Source: Actinomycetes bacterium
GTDB lineage: Bacteria; Actinomycetota; Acidimicrobiia; Acidimicrobiales; Microtrichaceae
NCBI GenBank assembly: GCA_023423215.1
Contig: JAFAFZ010000167.1
Coordinates: 1-8,469 of the forward strand
DNA length: 8,469 nucleotides
Direction of reading: 5' to 3'
This document shows, piece after piece, positions 1-4,900 of the stretch (the first letter of the stretch is position 1; each line of letters begins with the position of its first letter). Under the pieces are notes generated by a model that was not told where the DNA came from, did not search any database, and was given only the letters and a program-made list of their open reading frames with translations. A program made the translations under genes and the position numbers.

Positions 1-52
1 CGGTGATCTGGTAGTTCTTCGAGCGACACCAGCTGGACTGAGCGGCGGGCGG

Positions 53-544
53 TCACGCGGGGGCGACGACGCCCCGCTGGCCGACGGCGCCGCGCAGCCC
101 GACGCACCCGACACAGCCCACGCACCCGACGCAGTCGACACATCCCACGCAGCCGACGCAGCGCCGGCAGCGGACGCACCCGACCGTCGCGACGCAGTTG
201 CGCAGGCCCGTGCCGAACAACGTCAGGACGCTGAGCACGATGCCGACGCTCCCGACGGTGGCCGCGCTGCCGACCACGGCGACGCTGCCCGAGGTCGCGG
301 CACTGCCCGCGACGCCCACGCTGGCGACGGTCGCTGCGCTCCCCGCGACGGCCACGCTGGTCACGGTCGCAGCGCTGTGCGAGACCCCGGCGCTGAACGC
401 GGTGGCCGCGCTGCCGGCCACGGCCACGCTGCGCTTCGTCGACACGCTGCCCGCCACCGCGACGCTGTCCGAGGCGTGCACGCTGCCGGCGACGGCCAGG
501 TTCCCGTCCGTGTCCGGCTGCTCGTGGGGCTGGTCGGACGTCAT
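53..544 (-). CDS. 12-residue repeat protein with (Cys-x-x)9 tail, function unknown
   Basis: I do not recognise this 163-residue protein. After a 13-residue polar N-terminus, residues 14-157 fall into twelve consecutive 12-residue units without an insertion or deletion. The consensus in units 1-7 is x-S-V-A-V-A-G-S-A-A-T-x. Units 8-9 (98-121) become more hydrophobic (GIVLSVLTLF). Units 10-12 carry cysteine at every third residue, C123 to C147 (nine), plus C117. Cys takes over the Ser positions 2 and 8 of the unit. The frame is chosen because nearly every codon ends in G or C, repeat copies differ mostly at third positions, and a GAGGGAG ribosome site lies 5-6 nt before the ATG at 544, with a TACGTT -10 further up. 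A short-rung beta-solenoid (compare bactofilins or YadA-type heads) is an inference from periodicity. There is no signal peptide. The Cys tail could bind metal or form disulfides; nothing shows which. Confidence 0.75.
   Translation of the reverse strand: MTSDQPHEQPDTDGNLAVAGSVHASDSVAVAGSVSTKRSVAVAGSAATAFSAGVSHSAATVTSVAVAGSAATVASVGVAGSAATSGSVAVVGSAATVGSVGIVLSVLTLFGTGLRNCVATVGCVRCRRCVGCVGCVDCVGCVGCVGCVGLRGAVGQRGVVAPA
74..505 (-). repeat. Twelve in-register 36-bp coding repeats
   Basis: The DNA encodes twelve successive 12-residue units (codons 14-157 of the minus-strand gene). The units share protein sequence more than DNA sequence: Val alternates GTC/GTG, Ala GCC/GCG, Gly GGC/GGG. Register is kept over all 144 codons, even where the consensus changes from SVAVAGSAAT to Cys-rich. 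Confidence 0.85.
98..160 (-). repeat. Seven 9-bp repeats encoding Cys-Val-Gly
   Basis: Codons 129-149 are seven tandem copies of a 9-nt unit (TGC GTC GGC type). Six encode CVG and one CVD. Apart from the single GGC-to-GAC change, all differences between copies are at third codon positions (TGC/TGT, GTC/GTG, GGC/GGA/GGG). This argues for selection on the peptide rather than very recent slippage. Confidence 0.85.
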
Positions 545-568
545 CGTCGCTCCCTCTCGTCCCGACCG

Positions 569-574
569 AACGTA
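569..574 (-). promoter_or_regulatory. -10 hexamer TACGTT for the repeat protein gene
   Basis: On the minus strand TACGTT (574 to 569) matches TAnnnT and would start transcription near 561. The leader would be about 17 nt and include the GAGGGAG ribosome site. The same hexamer precedes the acyl-CoA dehydrogenase. No convincing -35 is visible. Confidence 0.5.
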
Positions 575-608
575 CTCGCGGGCGGCGACCTGGTGGCCGT
601 GGCGACCT

Positions 609-640
609 CGGCGACGCGGGACGGTGCTTGCGCGTCGCCG
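609..640 (-). terminator. 10-bp hairpin after the small ORF
   Basis: CGGCGACGCG (609-618) pairs perfectly with CGCGTCGCCG (631-640) around a 12-nt loop. It lies 11 nt past the stop of the 652-804 frame and upstream of the promoter of the repeat gene, so it probably ends the first transcript. No T-run follows on the minus strand, which is common for terminator-like hairpins in GC-rich actinobacteria. Confidence 0.5.
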
Positions 641-651
641 GCCCGGCCCAC

Positions 652-804
652 CTACTTCTGGCCGAGCACCTCGTCGAGCCAGTCGAGCGCGTTCCGGTTG
701 AACAGCGAGCGGTTCAGCATCTCGACGTGCATGCCGCCGTACGGGCCGAAGCCCAGGTTCCAGCTGCTGAGCTCGCCGTGCAGCGGGTCGGTGTAGAAGG
801 TCAT
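652..804 (-). CDS. 50-aa frame resembling an alpha/beta-hydrolase C-terminus, possible remnant
   Basis: This short frame begins ATG at 804 (MTFYTDPLHGELSSW...) and ends TAG at 652-654. Every codon between start and stop ends in G or C, which is strong evidence that it is or recently was coding. The middle (GPYGGMHVEMLNRS) and the end (NALDWLDEVLG) resemble the last strand-helix of lipase-like alpha/beta-hydrolases, where the catalytic His sits close to the C-terminus; the His of GGMHVE would be that residue. The nucleophile-Ser and acid regions are absent, and an in-frame TGA lies 27 nt upstream at 832-834, so no longer product is possible without a frameshift. Its GAGGGG ribosome-like site is rather far from the ATG. 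Either it is an intact micro-protein or the 3' remnant of a deleted hydrolase. The family assignment is from memory of sequence style, not a search. Confidence 0.5.
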   Translation of the reverse strand: MTFYTDPLHGELSSWNLGFGPYGGMHVEMLNRSLFNRNALDWLDEVLGQK

Positions 805-890
805 GAGCGTCGCGTCCCCTCGAGTGCCTGGTCAGGCCTCCGGGCCAGAGCTTCTCACCGATGTCCCGGCGACGGGGACGGGTGGAGCGC

Positions 891-896
891 TACCTT
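891..896 (+). promoter_or_regulatory. Leaderless -10 hexamer TACCTT of the lactonase-like gene
   Basis: TACCTT fits TAnnnT and is followed by exactly six bases (gcggcg) and then ATG at 903, the arrangement expected when the A of ATG is the transcription start. No good ribosome site is present, and this decides the start codon against the upstream in-frame ATG at 861. Confidence 0.55.
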
Positions 897-902
897 GCGG
901 CG

Positions 903-1640
903 ATGACCGTGGACGTGCGGCCACTCGAGTGCGGCTGGCTGACCACCGACCTGGGCACGATGCTGTCCGGCCACGTCGGCGAGTTCCGGCTGCCGGTCGC
1001 GTCCTTCCTGGTGGAGCACGAGCGTGGCACGCTCGTCTTCGACACGGGAATGCACCCCGACCTCGTGCACGGCTCCTCCCGACTCGGTCCGATCGAGTCG
1101 ATGTACGACGTGGACCTGGGGGCCGGAGGTCTGCTGGGTGCCCGGCTGGGGGAGTGCGGCGTCGACCCGGCCGACGTCGATCGTGCCGTGCTGAGCCACC
1201 TGCACTTCGACCACTGCGGCGGTCTGCCGGAGGTGCCCGAGGCACGGCTCGTCGTGCAGACGGCGGAGTGGGAGGCGGCGCAGGATCCGGTGATGGCAGA
1301 GCTCGGCGTCTACCACCCGCCGGACTTCCTCACGGGACAGGAGGTCGAGCTGATCGACGGCTCAGTCGACCTCTTCGGCGACGGGTCGGTCGTGACCGTC
1401 CCGACGCCGGGGCACACCCCGGGCCACCAGTCGCTGCTCGTCGAGGGTCGTCTGCTGCTCGTCGGCGACGCCTGCTACTGCCAGCTCGCCCTGGACGAGG
1501 ACGTGCTCCCGCCCGTCGTCGCCGACCCGGCGCAGCAGCGTGCCGGCTTCGCATGGCTGCGCGACCAGGCCGCCGCCGGCATCACGCTCGTCTTCTCGCA
1601 CGACCCCGTCCAGTGGGCCCGACTCGGCCCACGGCTCTGA
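903..1640 (+). CDS. Metallo-beta-lactamase-fold hydrolase, N-acyl homoserine lactonase type
   Basis: This 245-residue protein is probably a cytoplasmic dizinc hydrolase of the AHL-lactonase (AiiA/AttM) branch of the metallo-beta-lactamase fold, which opens lactone rings. It has the zinc motif HLHFDH (H99, H101, D103, H104), then TPGHTPGHQS (H175), then D189-A-C-Y192 and finally SHD (H233). The D-x-x-Y pair and late His match the active-site set known in AiiA, and the length is close to AiiA (about 250). The start at 903 is preferred: a TACCTT -10 sits six bases upstream, and the 14 extra residues from ATG 861 look unconserved. The NTF2-like gene follows after 32 bases on the same strand, so the two are probably co-transcribed. 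An actual AHL substrate is inferred from motifs only; other lactones or esters are possible. No signal peptide is seen. Confidence 0.85.
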   Translation: MTVDVRPLECGWLTTDLGTMLSGHVGEFRLPVASFLVEHERGTLVFDTGMHPDLVHGSSRLGPIESMYDVDLGAGGLLGARLGECGVDPADVDRAVLSHLHFDHCGGLPEVPEARLVVQTAEWEAAQDPVMAELGVYHPPDFLTGQEVELIDGSVDLFGDGSVVTVPTPGHTPGHQSLLVEGRLLLVGDACYCQLALDEDVLPPVVADPAQQRAGFAWLRDQAAAGITLVFSHDPVQWARLGPRL

Positions 1641-1654
1641 GGGCCTCGTGCGAC

Positions 1655-1666
1655 CCGATCGATCGG
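1655..1666. other. 12-bp perfect palindrome between lactonase and NTF2 genes
   Basis: CCGATCGATCGG lies in the 32-bp gap, six bases before the next ATG. Its left part belongs to the 13-mer cgacccgatcgat, which recurs at 7451-7463 before the NHL gene. It could affect translation initiation of the downstream gene or be chance in GC-rich DNA. Confidence 0.3.
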
Positions 1667-1672
1667 ACCCAC

Positions 1673-2176
1673 ATGGCTGACACCTCGCTCCTGGACGACG
1701 TCGACGACTCGACCCCGATCGGTGCGTGCCTGCACTCCTGGCACCAGCTGTTCCTGGGAGAGGTCGGCGCGCTGGAGCGTGTGCTGGCCGACGAGGTCGT
1801 GCTGCACTCGCCCGTGCTGTTCCGTCCGATCCACGGCAAGGACACGGTCCTGCTGTACCTGACCGGCGCGGCGATGACCTTCGTCGGAGCAGCCGCGGAC
1901 GGCGATGGCACCGACGCGCCGGGGTCCGCTGCGTCGGCGGACGACGAGTGGGACGGGCGGTTCCGCTACGTGCGCGTGCTCACCGGCGAACGCGACGCCG
2001 TGCTCGAGTTCGAGACGACGATGGACGGCAAGTACGTCAACGGCGTGGACATGATCACCTGCGACGACGACGGGTCGATCGTCGACTTCAAGGTGATGGT
2101 CCGTCCGCAGCAGGCGGTCGAGGCGGTCCGGCAGATGATGTCGGCGGCGCTCGACTCGCTGGGCGGAACGGGCTGA
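1673..2176 (+). CDS. NTF2/SnoaL-like protein
   Basis: This 167-residue protein looks like a single NTF2-like (SnoaL) cone-shaped domain, a fold used by small-molecule isomerases, cyclases and non-catalytic binding proteins. The N-terminal helix (about 16-40) leads into DEVVLHSPVLFRPIHGKD (40-57), typical of the first strand and the 'G-K/R-x-x-V' turn. The sheet follows from about 97 to 144 (FRYVRVLTGERDAVLEFE, then GVDMITCDDDGSIVDFKV and RP). An Ala/Asp/Gly-rich loop of about 24 residues (73-96) separates the two parts and is longer than usual. The ATG at 1673 fits the domain start, but only a weak GGA is present upstream, so coupling to the preceding lactonase gene is likely. Pairing with a hydrolase suggests a role on the same small molecule, which is inference. 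The substrate is unknown. Confidence 0.7.
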   Translation: MADTSLLDDVDDSTPIGACLHSWHQLFLGEVGALERVLADEVVLHSPVLFRPIHGKDTVLLYLTGAAMTFVGAAADGDGTDAPGSAASADDEWDGRFRYVRVLTGERDAVLEFETTMDGKYVNGVDMITCDDDGSIVDFKVMVRPQQAVEAVRQMMSAALDSLGGTG

Positions 2177-2208
2177 GCCGAACACTTCCATGTGACATCC
2201 GTCTCAGT

Positions 2209-2214
2209 TACGCT
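2209..2214 (+). promoter_or_regulatory. -10 hexamer TACGCT for the small basic protein gene
   Basis: TACGCT (TAnnnT) lies in the 65-bp gap and would start transcription near 2221, leaving a leader of about 21 nt that contains the GGGGAG ribosome site (2229-2234). A possible -35 (TTCCAT, 2186-2191) has 17-bp spacing but is a poor match. Confidence 0.4.
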
Positions 2215-2241
2215 GCGCACGACGCAACGGGGAGTGTCGAC

Positions 2242-2520
2242 ATGGCGGACGGACACGGACAGCAGGGGCCGATGGCCCGGCGGGGCACGCCGGGGGACGG
2301 TCGAGCGACGAGACCCGACGAGTTCGACGTGATCGTGGCGTCCCTGGTCGAGGACCGCGAGTGGCGGCGATCCGTCCGGCGCACCCGGCGGCGTCACCGC
2401 TGGTCGATGCTCGGCAGCTGGATGCTGAGGGGCTTCAGCGAGCTCGGCTGCTGGTTCACGGCCATGCCGACCCAGCGCTGCGCGGCGCAGGCCGCCGCAC
2501 GCCGGGCCGCCCGACCCTGA
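2242..2520 (+). CDS. Small basic protein of unknown function
   Basis: This is a 92-residue protein that I do not assign firmly. The start at 2242 is supported by GGGGAG at 2229-2234, seven bases upstream. The N-terminal 27 residues are polar and low in complexity. Residues 28-37 (EFDVIVASLV) form a short amphipathic stretch, and 42-54 are strongly basic (EWRRSVRRTRRRHRW). A moderately hydrophobic segment follows (55-74, SMLGSWMLRGFSELGCWFTA) that could be a single membrane-associated helix, and the end is Ala/Arg-rich. The 'EFD-IV-x-L' opening followed by a basic stretch and a hydrophobic segment is reminiscent of actinobacterial DUF3040-type small proteins, but the similarity is weak. It appears to be a single-gene transcript, separated from the NTF2-like gene by its own promoter and from the convergent dehydrogenase by a hairpin. 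Confidence 0.6.
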   Translation: MADGHGQQGPMARRGTPGDGRATRPDEFDVIVASLVEDREWRRSVRRTRRRHRWSMLGSWMLRGFSELGCWFTAMPTQRCAAQAAARRAARP

Positions 2521-2568
2521 GGTTCGCCCTCGACGTGAGGCGCGTGCGCTCACTGCGGTGGAGCAGGC

Positions 2569-2600
2569 GCGGAAGCGCATGCCGGGGCATGCACTTCCGC
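2569..2600. terminator. 15-bp hairpin between convergent genes
   Basis: GCGGAAGCGCATGCC (2569-2583) pairs with GGCATGCACTTCCGC (2586-2600) over 15 positions with one C/A mismatch and a two-base gap. It sits between genes ending at 2520 (plus) and 2644 (minus), as expected for a bidirectional terminator. A second, smaller stem (CGGCCG 2623-2628 and 2636-2641) directly follows the minus-strand stop. Confidence 0.6.
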
Positions 2601-2643
2601 ACCGGGTTCGAGGTGGGTGGGTCGGCCGACGGCGCCGGCCGGG

Positions 2644-4794
2644 CTACTTGATCAGCGGGTCACGCGGCAGGCCGAGGATGCGCTCGCCGATCTGGTTGCG
2701 CTTGATCTCGGACGTGCCACCGGCGATCGACAGGCCACGGTGCATGAGCACCAGCTGGTTGCTGATCGCGCCGTCGCCCTCCATGAACGCGGCGTCGGGA
2801 CCGTTGAGCTCGGTCAGCACCGCCGCGGCCTCGTGGCCGATCTCGGAGAGCACGAGCTTGGTGATCGCACCCTCGGGTCCGGGCTCGCCGCCCGCCACGG
2901 CGCGGTTCGCGCTGCGCAGGTTCAGCAGCGACATCGCCTGGTGGTCGGCGGCGTAGCGACCGACACGCGCCGCGCCGCCCGCAAGGCGATCCGGGTGCGC
3001 GTCGTACGGCGCGACCAGGAAGGCGGGCGGCAGCGACATGCCACCGTCACCGCCGCCGATGCTGACGCTCTCGTTGCCGAGGGTGGCACGGGCGACGGTC
3101 CACCCGCCGTCGACAGGGCCCACGACGTCGTCGTCGGGCACGAACACGTCGTTGAAGAACACCTCGTTGAACTCGGAGCCGCCGTTGGTCATCTTCAGCG
3201 GACGGACCTCGACGCCCTCGGCGTGCATGTCGATGACCATCGTGGTGATGCCCTCGTGCTTCGGCACGTCCGGGTTGGTGCGCACGGTGGCGAAGCCCAT
3301 CCCAGCGACGTGCGCGCCGCTCGTCCAGACCTTCTGGCCGTTGACCAGCCAGCCGCCGTCGACGCGCGTCGCCTTCGTCTTCACACCGGCGGCGTCCGAG
3401 CCTGCGTCGGGCTCGGAGAAGAGCTGGCACCAGATGACGTCCTGGCGCAGCGCCGGCAGCACCCAACGAGCGACCTGGTCGTCGTCCGCGTACTGGATCA
3501 GGGTGAGGATGTTCCACCCGGTGATGCCGTACGAGGGGCGCTGGACGCCGGCGGCCGAGAACTCCTCCTCGATGACGAGCTGCTCGACCGCTCCGGCCTG
3601 GCGGCCGAAGGGCTTCGGCCAGTGCGGCATCACGTAGCCGGACTCGATCAGCTCGGCGCGCTGATCCTCCTTCGACAGGTCCTTGATGCGCTCGGCGAAG
3701 GCCCGCACCTCGGTGCGGATCGCCTCGGCCTCGGGCGGCAGCTCGACGGCCTTCTCGCGCACGACTCCCCGGCGCACCAGGTCCGTCAGCTCGGTCGCGG
3801 CCTCGTCCGGTCGCAGGTAGCCGAGCAGCACCGACGCACGGCGCAGGTAGAGGTGGGCGTCGTGCTCCCAGGTGATGGCGATGCCGCCGTGCACCTGGGT
3901 GTTCAGGTTGGCGCACAGGTCCGCCGACGGTCCTGCGAGCGTCGCCGCGACCGCTGCGGCGTAGGTCAGCTGCTCGCCGCCCGTGGCTGCGGCGCGGGCC
4001 GCGTCCCACACCGCGCTCGTGGTCAGCTCGGTCGCGACCGCCATGTTGGCGCAGTGGTGCTTGACCGCCTGGAACATGGCGATCGGCCGTCCGAACTGGA
4101 TGCGCTCCTTCGCGTAGCCGGCGGCCATCTCGGTGCACTCGCGTGCCATGCCGACCGCCTCGGCCGAGAGGATCACACGGGCGAGGTCCACGAGGGTGCG
4201 ACGCGCGCCGGGCAGCACCGCCGCCGGCACGCCGTCCAGGGTGACCTTGGCGGTGCGACGTCCGGGGTCCAGGTTGGCGGGCACCTGCACGTCGACGCCG
4301 TCGCCGACCTGCACGACCGCGACGTCGTCGCCCGTGGCGACGAGCAGCAGCTGCGCCAGGCCGCCGCCGAGCACGTTGCCGGCGTCGCCCGACGCCGTGC
4401 CGTCGGAGACGGTCACGTCGCCGTCGAGCGCGACCGCGCCGACGACCGAGCCGTCGGCCAGGCCCGGCAGGTGCTGCGCCGCGACGTCGCCGCCCACGGC
4501 GGCCAGCACGGCGCTGGCGATCACCGTCGGGACGAACGGCCCCGGCGCGACGACCCGACCGAACTGCTCGACGACCACGGCGAGCTCCTCGAGGGAGTAG
4601 CCGGAGCCGCCCACGTCCTCGGGGAGGTGCAGCCCGAGCCAGCCCAGGTCGACCAGCTCGCCCCACCAGGAGGGGAGCGGCTCGTCCGGCGCCTCGAGCA
4701 GGGCGCGGTTGCCCGCACGCGCCTCTCGCTTGGCCAGGAAGTCGGCGGCCGTCTCGGACAGCGCCAGGTGGTCTTCGGTGATGGCGATCGACAT
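2644..4794 (-). CDS. Two-domain acyl-CoA dehydrogenase, FadE34/FadE6 type
   Basis: This 716-residue flavoenzyme is about twice the usual acyl-CoA dehydrogenase length and consists of two ACAD units (about 1-345 and 350-716). It should oxidise an acyl-CoA to the 2-enoyl-CoA with FAD. The halves are complementary. The N-terminal half lacks the substrate/flavin signature but holds the ERIQFGRPIAMFQ segment (230-242) and QVHGG (300-304). The C-terminal half has FSEPDAGSDAAG (459-470), NGQKVWTSG and GGTSEIKRNQIGERILG (692-708), but no QFG segment. So one FAD site per chain, shared between halves, is likely, as known for mycobacterial double-length FadE34 and the FadE28-FadE29 pair. The MCAD-position Glu is replaced by Gly; E575 in TLGNES is the candidate base. 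The start at 4794 is supported by TACGTT seven bases upstream and a typical MSIAITEDH beginning. The substrate may be a sterol side chain or a fatty acid; undecided. Confidence 0.88.
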   Translation of the reverse strand: MSIAITEDHLALSETAADFLAKREARAGNRALLEAPDEPLPSWWGELVDLGWLGLHLPEDVGGSGYSLEELAVVVEQFGRVVAPGPFVPTVIASAVLAAVGGDVAAQHLPGLADGSVVGAVALDGDVTVSDGTASGDAGNVLGGGLAQLLLVATGDDVAVVQVGDGVDVQVPANLDPGRRTAKVTLDGVPAAVLPGARRTLVDLARVILSAEAVGMARECTEMAAGYAKERIQFGRPIAMFQAVKHHCANMAVATELTTSAVWDAARAAATGGEQLTYAAAVAATLAGPSADLCANLNTQVHGGIAITWEHDAHLYLRRASVLLGYLRPDEAATELTDLVRRGVVREKAVELPPEAEAIRTEVRAFAERIKDLSKEDQRAELIESGYVMPHWPKPFGRQAGAVEQLVIEEEFSAAGVQRPSYGITGWNILTLIQYADDDQVARWVLPALRQDVIWCQLFSEPDAGSDAAGVKTKATRVDGGWLVNGQKVWTSGAHVAGMGFATVRTNPDVPKHEGITTMVIDMHAEGVEVRPLKMTNGGSEFNEVFFNDVFVPDDDVVGPVDGGWTVARATLGNESVSIGGGDGGMSLPPAFLVAPYDAHPDRLAGGAARVGRYAADHQAMSLLNLRSANRAVAGGEPGPEGAITKLVLSEIGHEAAAVLTELNGPDAAFMEGDGAISNQLVLMHRGLSIAGGTSEIKRNQIGERILGLPRDPLIK

Positions 4795-4801
4795 GGGCGT
4801 G

Positions 4802-4807
4802 AACGTA
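4802..4807 (-). promoter_or_regulatory. Leaderless -10 hexamer TACGTT of the dehydrogenase gene
   Basis: On the minus strand TACGTT is followed by seven bases (CACGCCC) and then ATG at 4794, so the message is probably leaderless or nearly so. No ribosome site is seen. This makes 4794 a better start than the in-frame ATG at 4824, which lies upstream of this hexamer. Confidence 0.5.
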
Positions 4808-4837
4808 TCCGCCGCGAGGGGCACCGCGCAGGAGAAA

Positions 4838-4854
4838 CGCGATCAACGATCGCG
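4838..4854. promoter_or_regulatory. Perfect 17-bp palindrome, possible operator
   Basis: CGCGATC-AAC-GATCGCG has perfect 7-bp arms around three bases. It lies 30 bp upstream of the -10 of the dehydrogenase, a usual place for a TetR- or GntR-family operator. On the minus strand it is followed by TTTCT, so a weak terminator for the thiolase transcript is the alternative. Confidence 0.4.
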
Positions 4855-4871
4855 AATCCGGGCGGGTGTCA

Positions 4872-4891
4872 GCGGGCGTCCGAGCGCCCGC
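4872..4891 (-). terminator. 7-bp GC hairpin after the thiolase gene
   Basis: GCGGGCG (4872-4878) and CGCCCGC (4885-4891) pair perfectly around six bases, starting nine bases past the thiolase stop. It is a candidate terminator without a T-run. Confidence 0.4.
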
Positions 4892-4900
4892 CGACGACGG

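Noticed and set aside
53..178. Cys-rich tail of the repeat protein as a frameshift product
   Set aside because: Third positions stay G/C-rich in the annotated frame through the tail; the alternative frame puts many T at third positions, and copies differ at the annotated third positions.
198..701. Plus-strand open frame with its own 12-residue periodicity (TVAALPATATLA type), antisense to the repeat gene
   Set aside because: Any frame across 36-bp repeats is periodic. Its third positions are not GC-enriched as elsewhere in the window, it has no ribosome site, and the variation pattern in the Cys-tail codons is silent only on the minus strand.
803..1672. Upstream in-frame extension of the NTF2-like protein over the lactonase gene
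   Set aside because: The extension is an Arg/Pro/Gly-rich out-of-frame reading of the lactonase; the domain begins at ATG 1673.
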